Source: Pontibacillus halophilus JSM 076056 = DSM 19796 (GTDB taxonomy: Bacteria > Bacillota > Bacilli > Bacillales > BH030062). From it: 64,000 nucleotides of DNA. The notes under the pieces are model-generated. The model did not search any database and had not been told where the DNA came from. It saw nothing but the letters and a program-made list of their open reading frames with translations. The stretch lies in the NCBI RefSeq assembly GCF_000425205.1, contig NZ_AULI01000012.1, forward strand, positions 1 through 64,000, read 5' to 3'. Positions 27,818-36,800 of the stretch are shown here, piece by piece (the stretch's first letter is position 1; the number at the start of each line of letters is the position of its first letter). A program made the translations under genes and the position numbers.

Positions 27818-29284
27818 ATGTCAAAGGAGACAGGAAAGCAACCGATGTTCTCAAGCTTCGATGAGAACGTGGACTATTTAAAGAAACGGTTAGGAGCAGA
27901 CATCAGCTTTGATGTGATTCATCTGGACTTAGAGTATGCAGGTCGTCGAATGGCAATGTTTATGATTGATGGATTCGTGAAAGATGAGATCCTTCATTAT
28001 CTAATGAAATTACTTTCAGAACTTGAGCCAGACCAATTAGAACCAGACCCGTTTGAACGATTGCTAAAAACACATTTGCCGTATGTAGAATTAGACCACA
28101 AAGACGATTTGAATGAAACGGCGGATTGGGTATTGGCTGGACCGACTGCGTTGGTCGTCGAGGGCATCGATAATAAAGTAATCTTGATTGATGCAAGGAC
28201 GTATCCCGTTCGAGGTCCAAGTGAACCAGATACAGAGCGGGTTGTTCGCGGAGCGCGAGATGGATACGTGGAGACGATTATATTTAACACCGCATTAACA
28301 AGAAGGCGTGTTCGTGATCGTTCTTTAAGGATGGAATACATGCAAATTGGGAGACGCTCAAAAACAGATATCTGTCTTTGTTACATTGAAGATATTGTTG
28401 ATGATGATAAGGTTGCCGTCTTAAAAGAACATTTAGAGCTAATTGATACGGACGGCCTTCCGATGGCAGAGAAAACGGTCGAAGAATACTTGAGCGGACG
28501 GCATTGGAATCCTTATCCTACCGTACGTTACACAGAAAGGCCTGACACAGCTGCGGCTCATTTGTACGAAGGTCACATCCTAATTATGATTGATGGATCA
28601 CCGAGTGTGATGATTACACCTGCTACGTTCTGGCATCATCTTCAGCATGCAGAAGAATACCGCCAAAAGCCATCGGTCGGTGCTTATCTTCGAATGGTAC
28701 GCTATTTCGGTGTACTCGCGTCCATTGTACTCTTGCCACTCTATTATTTATTATCTATAAATGAGGATTTGGTACCGGAACAGTTGTCGTACCTAGGCCC
28801 GGAAGAAATAGGGGCGCTTCCATTGATTATGCAGTTTCTTATCGCTGAGATCGGGATCGACTTATTGAGACTCGCGGCCATTCATATTCCTTCGGCCCTT
28901 GGTACAGCTCTTGGTCTTGTAGCTACCATATTATTAGGTGAAGTTGGAGTTAAGGTTGGGTTGTTTTCAAGTGAAGTTGTCTTGTACTTGTCTATTGCAG
29001 CCATTGGTACGTATGCAACCCCAAGTTATGAACTGAGTTTGGCGAATCGAATGTCGCGATTACTACTGTTAATCGTAGCAGGTGCATTTGGCGTCATAGG
29101 ATACGTGATAGGGCTAACCGTTTGGCTGTTGTATTTGTCCTCTATGAAAACGTTCCGGACATCTTATCTATGGCCATTCCTTCCGTTTAATTTACGGGCT
29201 TTCCGGGATATATTCTTACGAGCACCAATGCCACTTAAGAATCGTCGACCTGCCTTCTTAAATCCGAAAGACCCAGATCGTTAA
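27818..29284 (+). CDS. spoVAF: SpoVAF-like GerA-family spore germination protein
   Basis: Membrane protein of 488 residues. The N-terminal soluble domain (about 1-280: DYLKKRLGADISFDVIHLDL, AMFMIDGFVKDEI, RVVRGARDGYVETIIFNTAL) and the following helical membrane domain (EIGALPLIMQFLIAEIGIDLLRLAAIH, YATPSYELSLANRMSRLLLL) are those of the GerA/SpoVAF family of inner spore membrane proteins. The details fit SpoVAF better than a GerAA receptor subunit. ATG at 27818 follows TTGGAGGGGGTTTCT. No spoVA operon or gerB/gerC partner is next to it, so it is an orphan copy. A terminator follows. Confidence 0.75.
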   Translation: MSKETGKQPMFSSFDENVDYLKKRLGADISFDVIHLDLEYAGRRMAMFMIDGFVKDEILHYLMKLLSELEPDQLEPDPFERLLKTHLPYVELDHKDDLNETADWVLAGPTALVVEGIDNKVILIDARTYPVRGPSEPDTERVVRGARDGYVETIIFNTALTRRRVRDRSLRMEYMQIGRRSKTDICLCYIEDIVDDDKVAVLKEHLELIDTDGLPMAEKTVEEYLSGRHWNPYPTVRYTERPDTAAAHLYEGHILIMIDGSPSVMITPATFWHHLQHAEEYRQKPSVGAYLRMVRYFGVLASIVLLPLYYLLSINEDLVPEQLSYLGPEEIGALPLIMQFLIAEIGIDLLRLAAIHIPSALGTALGLVATILLGEVGVKVGLFSSEVVLYLSIAAIGTYATPSYELSLANRMSRLLLLIVAGAFGVIGYVIGLTVWLLYLSSMKTFRTSYLWPFLPFNLRAFRDIFLRAPMPLKNRRPAFLNPKDPDR

Positions 29285-29292
29285 TCATGATT

Positions 29293-29321
29293 GTCCAACC
29301 TATATGGTTGGGCTTCTTTTT
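29293..29321 (+). terminator. Terminator of the spoVAF-like gene
   Basis: GTCCAACC (29293-29300) pairs with GGTTGGGC (29306-29313), followed by TTCTTTTTT. Confidence 0.8.
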
Positions 29322-29424
29322 TATCTATTTTTTCAATATTCTCTAAATCTTGAGGAAGAACGGGCGTGCTCTTTTTATTTCAAAAGTGTGCATACATTGG
29401 TATACTATCTTTAGGTGATGTTGA

Positions 29425-29622
29425 ATGAAAACCATCTATGATGTCCAACAACTATTGAAACGATTCGGTACATTCATCTATGTAGGTGATCGGGTTGCCG
29501 ATTTGGAATTAATGGAAGATGAAGTAAGAGAGCTCTATGAAAACAAGATGATTACAATAGAGGAATTCAAAGATAGTGTGCTCTTGCTTCGCCAAAAGCG
29601 CACAGAACTAGTAGACAAATAG
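29425..29622 (+). CDS. yqgQ: DUF910 protein YqgQ
   Basis: Small soluble protein of 65 residues (MKTIYDVQQLLKRFGTFIYVG..., LMEDEVRELYENKMI) of the YqgQ family, a short three-helix protein proposed to bind single-stranded nucleic acid. Function not established. It lies 16 nt before glcK and the pair is conserved in Bacillaceae. ATG after GGTGATGTTGA, a weak binding site. Confidence 0.9.
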   Translation: MKTIYDVQQLLKRFGTFIYVGDRVADLELMEDEVRELYENKMITIEEFKDSVLLLRQKRTELVDK

Positions 29623-29638
29623 CTAAAGGGTGAGACAT

Positions 29639-30592
29639 ATGGGAGAGAAGAAACTGATTGGCGTGGATATTGGAGGGACAACAGTTAAGATTGCCTTTAT
29701 TACGCAAGAAGGAGAAATCATGGAGAAGTGGGAAATTCCAACTGTCCTTGAAAATGAAGGCGCTTCGATTGTCCAAGATATTGCTGATTCCATTGGCTCA
29801 AAGCAAGCAGAGCAATCGCTTCTTCACGAAGAGTTTGCTGGTATTGGTGTTGGAGCTCCTGGCTTCATTGAAGAAGAAACGGGTTTAATCTATGAAGCGG
29901 TTAATATCGGTTGGGTGAATTTCGAGTTAAGTAAACAACTGAACGAAGCCACCGGTTATCCTGTATATGTCCAGAACGATGCAAATTTAGCTGCATTAGG
30001 TGAGAACTGGAAAGGTTCTGGTGAGCAATATAAGAACGTCCTGGCCATTACACTTGGCACAGGTGTCGGAGGCGGCATTGTCGTTAACGGTGAGATTCTA
30101 AACGGAACAAATGGTATGGGTGGAGAAATCGGTCATATGACGATTGAAACCAATGGAGGACATCCATGTAACTGTGGGAAAACAGGTTGTCTTGAAACCG
30201 TTGCTTCTGCGACTCACATTGCTCGTCTTGCTAGGGAAAGACAAGCTGAGAGCAAATACTTACAACAGCTTAATGCCTCAGAGATAAGTGCAAAAGACGT
30301 GTATGAAGCAGCGGATGCTTTAGATGAAGTTGCTCAGCAAGTGTTAGACTATGTGCACTATAAGCTTGGAATGGCGATTGCGAACTTAGCGATTGCCTTA
30401 AATCCGGCTAAAATCGTCATTGGCGGTGGAGTTTCGAAAGCTGGAGACCGCTTGCTGAATCCGGTTAGAGCTTATTTCGATCAATATGCGTTAAAGCGTA
30501 CGAGTGAAGCAGTAGAGTTTTCCATTGCCTCTTTAGGTAATGATGCAGGTGTCATCGGAGGAGCTTATCTCGTTAAGCAAGGAATGGAATAA
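29639..30592 (+). CDS. glcK: Glucokinase (ROK family)
   Basis: ATP-dependent glucokinase of 317 residues producing glucose-6-phosphate in the cytoplasm. It has the ROK phosphate motif DIGGTTVKIAF, the catalytic Asp in VQNDANLAALGE, the ATP-binding GTGVGGGIVVNG, and the ROK zinc site GGHPCNCGKTGCLE. ATG at 29639 has AAAGGG 8-9 nt upstream; the GTG at 29630 overlaps that site. Operon with yqgQ, ended by a terminator. Confidence 0.94.
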   Translation: MGEKKLIGVDIGGTTVKIAFITQEGEIMEKWEIPTVLENEGASIVQDIADSIGSKQAEQSLLHEEFAGIGVGAPGFIEEETGLIYEAVNIGWVNFELSKQLNEATGYPVYVQNDANLAALGENWKGSGEQYKNVLAITLGTGVGGGIVVNGEILNGTNGMGGEIGHMTIETNGGHPCNCGKTGCLETVASATHIARLARERQAESKYLQQLNASEISAKDVYEAADALDEVAQQVLDYVHYKLGMAIANLAIALNPAKIVIGGGVSKAGDRLLNPVRAYFDQYALKRTSEAVEFSIASLGNDAGVIGGAYLVKQGME

Positions 30593-30608
30593 CCTTTTCT
30601 GCAATTTT

Positions 30609-30641
30609 CCCTCTTCTGCAGTAAGCAGGAGAGGGATTTTT
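30609..30641 (+). terminator. Terminator of yqgQ-glcK
   Basis: CCCTCTTCTGC (30609-30619) pairs over its full length with GCAGGAGAGGG (30625-30635), followed by ATTTTTG. Confidence 0.9.
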
Positions 30642-30914
30642 GTTTTCAAAGAGAAGTCATTTTCGTTACAATGGTTTATTTTTCGCTACTCGTTTATTAC
30701 AATATGTAGTGTTTACTTTTGTTTGTGTAAATAAATGGTTAAGACTTTTTGAAACTTTTTTGATACAATGTTCGTCAGTAATAATAGAATAGCGTTTAAC
30801 ACCACTCTTGTTGGTGGAACATGAAACATTAGAGCGAAACAACGATTAACATGGAATCATAAATGATTTACAAGATTGAATACCGTCATGGTGGTTCGTC
30901 AAGGAGGTACAGCC
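30642..30914 (+). promoter_or_regulatory. Leader and likely promoter of yqgS
   Basis: This AT-rich stretch has no gene. The best promoter candidate is the extended -10 TGATACAAT (TACAAT at 30764-30769) with no good -35. It leaves a leader of about 140 nt before the ATG at 30915, in which I see no known riboswitch. Confidence 0.4.
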
Positions 30915-32777
30915 ATGCCACAGAAGCGTAATTTGCCCTTATATTTAGTTGCTTCCGTTCTCTTTGGAATTAAATCGTACATTTTATATCGGTTTGTATT
31001 CAAGCTTTCAATGGAGAACGGTCTACAAGAATTAATTTTGCTCATCAATCCATTTGCGACTGCGCTCTTATTCTTTATGTTCGCAGTCTGGTTTAAACCT
31101 GAGAAACAGGTCAAGTACATTAGGAGGATCAGTCTTGTATTGACGCTCATTCTGTACTTTAATCTACTATTCTATCGTAATTTCACTGACTTCCTTACCT
31201 TCCCGCTGCTCTTCCAATCTAGTAATATGAGCGACCTCGGAAGTAGTATTATGGGGCTTATACATGGCCCTGATTTACTGCTATTTGTAGATGTCGTGCT
31301 TGTTTACTATCTAAGTAAGCGAGTGAATTGGTCCGCCCAACCTATGTTCAGACAAACGCGTACAGCTATTACGGGCCTTGCGTTCGCTCTATTGATGGTG
31401 AATGTAGCATTGGCGGAAACAGAACGACCAATGCTCTTCACAAGAACGTTTGACCGTGAATACCTGGTTAAGAATATTGGCGTATTTAACTATCATATTT
31501 ATGACGCTGTCTTACAATCAAAGTCTAAAACACAGCGAGTGTTTGCCGATGGAAGTGAAATCCAAGAGATTGATCAGTATATCGACAACCAAGCGAGCGC
31601 GGACGGCGAATCAGAGTTGGCCGGTGTAGCGAAAGACAAGAATGTGATTTATATTTCTGCAGAATCGCTACAAACGTTTGTGCTCGGGAAAGAAGTGAAT
31701 GGGAAAGAGATTACGCCGTTTCTGAATGACCTTATGAAAGACAGTTATTACTTTGAGAACTTTTACCACCAAACTGGGCAAGGTAAAACGTCAGATTCTG
31801 AGTTTATAATTGAAAACTCACTCTATCCGTTATCACGTGGCTCTGTATTCTTTACGAACGCACAGAATGAATACAATGCAGTCCCCGAAATCTTAAGTGA
31901 GTACGGCTATACGTCAGCAGTATTACACGCAAACAACGGAAGTTTCTGGAACCGAAACGTTATGTATGAGTCATTAGGCTATGATGAATTCTTTACAGAA
32001 GATGCGTATACGGTGAACGAAGAGAATTCCATTGGCTGGGGGTTAGATGATAAAGCATTCTTTGACCAGTCTGTTGACAAGTTGAAACAGCTAGAAGAGC
32101 CTTATTATGCCAAACTTATAACGCTTACGAATCACTTCCCATTTGAAATGCCGGAAGAACAGAAGAGTATTGACGAGTTACAAACGGGTTCTGAAACGTT
32201 GAACAACTATGTGACGACAGTACGGTATATGGATGAAGCCATTCAGCAATTCTTTGAGAAACTGAAAGAGTCTGGAGAATATGAAGACAGTGTCATTGTA
32301 ATCTATGGAGACCACTATGGAATTAGTGAAAACCATGATACAGCCACTGCAGAGTTCCTAGGTAAAGAAACGATTACACCTTATGACCATGTCCAGCTTC
32401 AACGTGTCCCGCTATTCGTTCACGTTCCAGGTCATGATGGAGAAGTGAAGTCAGAAGTGAGTGGACAAATTGACTTAAAACCAACCGTTTTAAGCATGCT
32501 TGGCGTTCAGAATAACGAAGATATTACGTTTGGTACGGATTTATTTAGCGAAGACCGAAAAGAGTTTATTGCGCTTCGTAACGGGAGCTTCGTGTCTAAG
32601 GATCATGTCTATACAGGCGGAACTTGTTACGACAGGGAAACGGGAGAAGTCGTAGCAGAAGGGTGCCAACCTATTAAAGAAAAAGTGGAACAAGAATTGA
32701 ATTATTCAGACAGTATTATTTACGGTGACCTCTTCAGGTTCTTCCAATTCGAACATGAAGAAATGCCAAAGGAATAG
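30915..32777 (+). CDS. yqgS: Lipoteichoic acid synthase family protein
   Basis: Membrane enzyme of 620 residues of the LtaS family, which transfers glycerol phosphate from phosphatidylglycerol to build LTA. Five transmembrane segments (residues about 8-175) are followed by an extracellular sulfatase-like domain. The nucleophile is Thr292 (GQGKTSDSEF) and the metal site includes IYGDHYG and the Glu of ISAESLQ. A signal-peptidase-type site (NVALAE) follows TM5. ATG at 30915 has AAGGAGG upstream. By position it equals B. subtilis YqgS, one of four paralogues there. Followed by a terminator. Confidence 0.92.
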   Translation: MPQKRNLPLYLVASVLFGIKSYILYRFVFKLSMENGLQELILLINPFATALLFFMFAVWFKPEKQVKYIRRISLVLTLILYFNLLFYRNFTDFLTFPLLFQSSNMSDLGSSIMGLIHGPDLLLFVDVVLVYYLSKRVNWSAQPMFRQTRTAITGLAFALLMVNVALAETERPMLFTRTFDREYLVKNIGVFNYHIYDAVLQSKSKTQRVFADGSEIQEIDQYIDNQASADGESELAGVAKDKNVIYISAESLQTFVLGKEVNGKEITPFLNDLMKDSYYFENFYHQTGQGKTSDSEFIIENSLYPLSRGSVFFTNAQNEYNAVPEILSEYGYTSAVLHANNGSFWNRNVMYESLGYDEFFTEDAYTVNEENSIGWGLDDKAFFDQSVDKLKQLEEPYYAKLITLTNHFPFEMPEEQKSIDELQTGSETLNNYVTTVRYMDEAIQQFFEKLKESGEYEDSVIVIYGDHYGISENHDTATAEFLGKETITPYDHVQLQRVPLFVHVPGHDGEVKSEVSGQIDLKPTVLSMLGVQNNEDITFGTDLFSEDRKEFIALRNGSFVSKDHVYTGGTCYDRETGEVVAEGCQPIKEKVEQELNYSDSIIYGDLFRFFQFEHEEMPKE

Positions 32778-32790
32778 ATTGTCATATTAA

Positions 32791-32828
32791 AGAAGCCTTG
32801 CTACGTATCGTGTAGCAAGGCTTCTTTT
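32791..32828 (+). terminator. Terminator of yqgS
   Basis: GAAGCCTTGCTAC (32791-32803) pairs perfectly with GTAGCAAGGCTTC (32811-32823), followed by TTTTT. Confidence 0.95.
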
Positions 32829-32846
32829 TATTAGGGGGGATAAAGG

Positions 32847-33737
32847 ATGGGGGAGACGTTTTATCATAATCGGTATGATTTTAGTACGCTTAACGACCAT
32901 ATTGCTACGCTACAGAAGCGGTTCTCGTTTGTATCCGTTCACATCATTGGTCAGTCTGTTCTGGGATTGCCAATCTACGAACTGCGTATCGGCAATGGGG
33001 AGAAAGAAGTACATTGGAATGGTTCCTTTCATGCAAATGAGTGGATCACTACGCCTTTGTTGATGAAGATTGTAGAAGAGTATTTACAAGCTTTGGAAGG
33101 GAATTCAGAAATTGAATCGGTACGTGCACTAGAGTTATATTACTCCACAAGTTTGTCTGTTGTACCTATGGTAAATCCAGATGGCGTAAACTTAGTTCAT
33201 CATGGAGCTCCTCACCATTCCTATTATCGTGAACGAGTAAAAGAGATGAATGAAGGACATATTAATTTCTTACCATGGAAAGCTAATATTAGAGGTGTCG
33301 ATTTAAATAATCAATTTCCGGCTCATTGGGAGGTAGAGAAACGTCGTAAACCTGAGTCTCCAACCTTCCGCGATTACCCAGGTAAACGGCCATTATCAGA
33401 GCCAGAAAGTTTAGCTATGTATAAACTAGTTCAAGATCGGAATTTCACCCGTGTACTTTGTTTCCACTCTCAGGGGGAAGTCATTTATTGGGGCTATCAG
33501 CATCTTGAGCCCTCACGCGCAAAGAATGTCGTTGAGGCGTTTCGGAGCGTGAGTCAATACATTCCAGTTCAAACTGTTGATAGTCATGCTGGATTTAAAG
33601 ATTGGTTTATTTTCGAAACGGGAGAGGAAGGGTATACCGTTGAAATAGGTAAAGGAATTAACCCGCTTCCATTTTCTACATTTCAACATCATGTGGCACG
33701 AGTGAAGAAGCTAGCGGTCCAATCACTCTTACTCTAA
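32847..33737 (+). CDS. yqgT: M14 family zinc carboxypeptidase (gamma-D-glutamyl-diamino acid endopeptidase type)
   Basis: Peptidase of 296 residues with the M14 zinc site His62-x-x-Glu65 (FHANEW), His207 (FHSQGE) and the catalytic Glu266 (YTVEIGKG). The VVPMVNPDGVNL and RGVDLNNQFPAHW segments are typical of the gamma-D-glutamyl-L-diamino acid peptidase group, which acts on peptidoglycan stem peptides. There is no signal peptide, so it probably works on recycled muropeptides in the cytoplasm or in the spore mother cell. ATG after GGGGGGATAAAGG. Position and family match YqgT. Confidence 0.9.
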   Translation: MGETFYHNRYDFSTLNDHIATLQKRFSFVSVHIIGQSVLGLPIYELRIGNGEKEVHWNGSFHANEWITTPLLMKIVEEYLQALEGNSEIESVRALELYYSTSLSVVPMVNPDGVNLVHHGAPHHSYYRERVKEMNEGHINFLPWKANIRGVDLNNQFPAHWEVEKRRKPESPTFRDYPGKRPLSEPESLAMYKLVQDRNFTRVLCFHSQGEVIYWGYQHLEPSRAKNVVEAFRSVSQYIPVQTVDSHAGFKDWFIFETGEEGYTVEIGKGINPLPFSTFQHHVARVKKLAVQSLLL

Positions 33738-33774
33738 ACTGGGTTGAACTACTTACAGCAAGGGATGAAGCAAT

Positions 33775-34467
33775 GTGACTACATTATTTACGTTTAATCA
33801 CGTGTCAAAGCACGTATTGAGTGATCTCTCATTTACTATAGACAAACAAGACCGGGTCATGCTCTTAGGGCCTTCTGGAGCTGGGAAGAGTACGTTGCTG
33901 CACTTGTTTAATCGAATGACGAGCCCGGATTCAGGCGAGGTGTATTATAAGGGGAAGTCCATTGAAGAAATGGATGTAAGACGATTAAGAAAAAACGTCG
34001 GACTTCTTATGCAGTCTCCGAATCTCTTCCCTGGTACGGTTTATGACAATCTAAAGTATGGACCAGAGTTGTTCGGGGAATGGGAGGAACAACAAGGGAC
34101 CGTCTTATTGGAGCGTGTTCAGTTATCTAAAGACTACCTACACCGTTCAGTTGACCAGCTCTCAGGTGGGGAACAGCAGCGCGTATCCCTAGCAAGAACC
34201 TTGGCAAATAAGCCTGACATGTTGCTACTTGATGAGCCGACAAGCGCTTTAGACCAACGAACCATTGATGAAATTGAAGGAGTTTTACTGGATTTATTAA
34301 AAGAGAACGAAATGACCATGGTGATGATTACTCACGACATGGAGCAAGCGAAGCGTCTAGGAACAAGAGCGTTATATGTAGAGGATGGGCAACTTCTTGA
34401 AGAAGGAGCACTACCTAATTTGTTCGATCAACCGAAAACGACACAACTGCAACAATTCTTATCGTAG
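33775..34467 (+). CDS. fetA: ABC transporter ATPase FetA
   Basis: ATPase of 230 residues: Walker A GPSGAGKST, signature QLSGGEQQR, Walker [12 protein letters not shown], switch His in ITHDMEQ. It precedes the UPF0014 permease gene by 21 nt, and that pair defines the FetAB (YbbLM) type transporter, reported in E. coli to export iron and protect against oxidative stress. GTG start at 33775; AAGGGATGAAGCAAT is a loose binding site. No terminator separates it from yqgT, which ends 37 nt upstream. Confidence 0.82.
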   Translation: MTTLFTFNHVSKHVLSDLSFTIDKQDRVMLLGPSGAGKSTLLHLFNRMTSPDSGEVYYKGKSIEEMDVRRLRKNVGLLMQSPNLFPGTVYDNLKYGPELFGEWEEQQGTVLLERVQLSKDYLHRSVDQLSGGEQQRVSLARTLANKPDMLLLDEPTSALDQRTIDEIEGVLLDLLKENEMTMVMITHDMEQAKRLGTRALYVEDGQLLEEGALPNLFDQPKTTQLQQFLS

Positions 34468-34488
34468 TATTTAGAGGAGCGATTGCTA

Positions 34489-35271
34489 GTGGATACAGCA
34501 CCTAACCTGTCAAATTTATCTCTTTTATACTTAAGCATTTTCGTACTGATACCGTTATTTCTATCTTATTATTATCAACTTGGTGTAAATAAAGATATCC
34601 TATGGTCTTCGCTACGGGGGACAGTTCAGCTGTTTCTTATTGGATTCGCTTTAAATTACTTATTTAACCTGCCGCCATTAATCGGAATCCCATTCTTAAT
34701 CACAGTCATGATTGTAGTAGCAAGCTTTCATGCACGTAAGAAGGGGACGGGACTTCCGAACGTTCTGCCGACCATACTGATTGGTCTAGTCTTAATCGAG
34801 GGGGGCGTACTCGCTCTTTGGTTACTCTTTGACTTAATTCAATTCATCCCATCTCAAGTTATTCCGATGAGTGGGATGGTTATAGGAAACAGCATGATTG
34901 CGATGGGATTAGCCTTGGAGCGTATGAAAAGTGAATTTAAAGAAAACGAAGGTCGTATTCTCGCTGCACTTTCTTTAGGAGCAGCCCCTGATGCTGCTTC
35001 TCACGTTATTGTGAAGAAAACGCTCGGAGCCGCGCTTATTCCGAATGTCGATAAACTTAAGACGATTGGGCTTGTTCAATTACCTGGTATGATGACAGGG
35101 TTAATATTGGGTGGGGTCAGTCCTGTGATTGCGATTAAATATCAACTCGTTATTTCTTTGAGCATTTTCTCTGCAGTTTCGTTAAGTGCCATTTATATCA
35201 CCCTAATCATGTATCGTTATTACTATAATGACACGATGCAATTAGATTTAGATAAGGCGCGTAAATCATAA
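34489..35271 (+). CDS. fetB: ABC transporter permease FetB (UPF0014)
   Basis: Membrane protein of 260 residues with about seven transmembrane segments. The stretch IPMSGMVIGNSMIAMGLALER and the later ALSLGAAPDAAS and LVQLPGMMTGLILGG are hallmarks of UPF0014/FetB permeases. It forms the membrane half of FetAB; the substrate, probably iron, is taken from the family. GTG at 34489 has GAGGAG 9 nt upstream and is preferred over TTG at 34483. Followed by a terminator. Confidence 0.85.
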   Translation: MDTAPNLSNLSLLYLSIFVLIPLFLSYYYQLGVNKDILWSSLRGTVQLFLIGFALNYLFNLPPLIGIPFLITVMIVVASFHARKKGTGLPNVLPTILIGLVLIEGGVLALWLLFDLIQFIPSQVIPMSGMVIGNSMIAMGLALERMKSEFKENEGRILAALSLGAAPDAASHVIVKKTLGAALIPNVDKLKTIGLVQLPGMMTGLILGGVSPVIAIKYQLVISLSIFSAVSLSAIYITLIMYRYYYNDTMQLDLDKARKS

Positions 35272-35312
35272 AAAAGCCTGCCGCTTCTCACTGAGAACCG
35301 GCAGGCTTTTTA
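35272..35312. terminator. Terminator after fetB
   Basis: AAAAGCCTGCCG (about 35272-35283) pairs with CGGCAGGCTTTT (35299-35310). T-runs exist on both strands, so it also ends yqgW from the other side. Confidence 0.9.
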
Positions 35313-35321
35313 ACCCCTTTG

Positions 35322-35492
35322 TTAAATCATATCCTTTAATTCTTTGACGATTGTTGCAATGGAAAAAAAGCCAAAGACTAAAGCACAGACGAATGAGAAC
35401 GCGACAGCAAACAAATTCTTCCGCTTAACTTCGCGTACAACCGCCCATAAACATAAGAGCGTAACCGCAAACAGCATAATTGCTAATACCAT
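35322..35492 (-). CDS. yqgW: DUF2759 small membrane protein YqgW
   Basis: Short gene of 56 codons: MVLAIMLFAVTLLCLWAVVR, then EVKRKNLFAVAFSFVCALVF, ending VKELKDMI. It has two transmembrane segments with a short basic loop (EVKRKN). The family (DUF2759) is found in Bacillaceae and has no assigned function. GGGAGG lies 9 nt before the ATG at 35492, a strong ribosome binding site that supports a real gene. Place and size match YqgW of B. subtilis. Divergent from yqgX. Confidence 0.85.
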   Translation of the reverse strand: MVLAIMLFAVTLLCLWAVVREVKRKNLFAVAFSFVCALVFGFFSIATIVKELKDMI

Positions 35493-35643
35493 GAATGCTT
35501 AACCTCCCTTATACCCTTCCCCTTTGCACATTACGGGCTAGTCTACTACTATATATGTAGTACAACTTGTCTTCCCATTTATTTTAAACCACATTTTTCT
35601 ATTTGTCGAGAAAGCTTATAAACTTTTGAAATGGAGGATTATC

Positions 35644-36267
35644 ATGGATATTGAACAACTGCCACTTGGTCCATTAGGTACGAATTGCTACCTTGTACAC
35701 CATAATCATGAAACACTCATTATTGACCCTGGAAGTGAACCGGATAAGTTAAAGCGAATGATTGAACGCCGAGGGTTATCGCCTATCGCAATCTTATTGA
35801 CGCACGCCCATTTTGACCACATTGGAGCGTTGGAGGGAGTGCGTGGTGAGTACAACATTCCTGTGTATGTTCATGAACTTGAAAAGGACTGGCTTAAGGA
35901 TCCTAAGTTAAATGGATCAGCATTATTTCCAATGGCTACTTCTGAAATTGTTGTAGAAGAAGCAAATCATTACCTTCAACCCGGTGAACTACATATCGGT
36001 TCTTTTCAGTTTGAAGTTGTTCACACCCCTGGCCATTCACCTGGGAGCGTTTCGTTGATCTTTCATGATTCAGAATTTGTAATTGCAGGCGACACGCTCT
36101 TCCAACGTGGAATTGGTAGGACGGATCTCCCTGGAGGGGATATGGATACGCTAATTACGAGCATTAACAATGAATTGCTTTCACTTCGTGATTCGTATAC
36201 CGTATACCCCGGTCATGGACCAGCAACTACGATTGAGGCTGAGAAAGTACAAAATCCGTTCCTATAA
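35644..36267 (+). CDS. yqgX: MBL-fold metallohydrolase YqgX
   Basis: Cytoplasmic enzyme of 207 residues of the glyoxalase II-like metallo-beta-lactamase family. The metal motif LTHAHFDHIGAL is complete, as are the later HTPGHSPGS, AGDTLF and YPGHGPAT motifs. Likely a thioester hydrolase; in B. subtilis YqgX has been linked to bacillithiol-dependent methylglyoxal detoxification. ATG at 35644 is set by AAATGGAGGATTATC; the upstream start at 35626 has no binding site. Ends in a shared terminator with convergent yqgY. Confidence 0.9.
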   Translation: MDIEQLPLGPLGTNCYLVHHNHETLIIDPGSEPDKLKRMIERRGLSPIAILLTHAHFDHIGALEGVRGEYNIPVYVHELEKDWLKDPKLNGSALFPMATSEIVVEEANHYLQPGELHIGSFQFEVVHTPGHSPGSVSLIFHDSEFVIAGDTLFQRGIGRTDLPGGDMDTLITSINNELLSLRDSYTVYPGHGPATTIEAEKVQNPFL

Positions 36268-36272
36268 ATAAG

Positions 36273-36313
36273 AAAAACCCTCCTACCTGAAGCTCGAGGT
36301 ACGGAGGGTTTTT
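36273..36313. terminator. Terminator between yqgX and yqgY
   Basis: AAAAACCCTCC pairs with GGAGGGTTTTT, with an inner TACCT/AGGTA helix. T-runs on both strands fit the convergent genes. Confidence 0.9.
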
Positions 36314-36315
36314 GC

Positions 36316-36558
36316 TTAGTGACCGAATGATGGTGTAAGTAAAAATGTAGAGTAATACGTAAAACCAATAAAGAAAACGGTCAAATAGGCTCCAAAAATG
36401 TACATGTACATTCTTTCGGATAGTTTTAAGTAACCGAGCCCAAGAAAGAATACGGTTTGAACTAATGATAAGATGGAAGCGTTGTACAATTCCCCTACAT
36501 AGAACATTACCGTGAAGATTCCTGTCCAAAAAGCTAGAACACGAAACGTGCGATCCAT
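36316..36558 (-). CDS. yqgY: DUF2626 membrane protein YqgY
   Basis: Protein of 80 residues with two or three transmembrane segments (RVLAFWTGIFTVMFYVGELY, SLVQTVFFLGLGYL, YMYIFGAYLTVFFIGFTYY) and the family motif LKLSERMYMYIFGAY. Function unknown. The ATG at 36558 has GGAGG 8 nt upstream and is preferred over ATG 36564 and 36597. A sigma-A promoter lies upstream at 36602-36630. Confidence 0.88.
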   Translation of the reverse strand: MDRTFRVLAFWTGIFTVMFYVGELYNASILSLVQTVFFLGLGYLKLSERMYMYIFGAYLTVFFIGFTYYSTFLLTPSFGH

Positions 36559-36601
36559 GCCCATCCCCTCCTTTTTATGACAATGGTTACTTATCATGGT
36601 T

Positions 36602-36630
36602 ATTATAAACGTTTACATGTGTGTTGTAAA
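36602..36630 (-). promoter_or_regulatory. Promoter of yqgY
   Basis: On the minus strand TTTACA (36625-36630), 17-nt spacer and TATAAT (36602-36607). Confidence 0.75.
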
Positions 36631-36800
36631 TGAAGCTTTGACAACGTATGCATGGAATTCGTAAGCCTTTGTTTAAAAATGGGTTAGAAGGTTCGTTCAG
36701 AAGAGTAATGTCCATTGATTTATTATTTGTATTCCTTTGACTAACCCCCGTTATTGTGCTCAAACCTATTCTAGGGTGCCCCTTTCGGAAAACGATTCTA

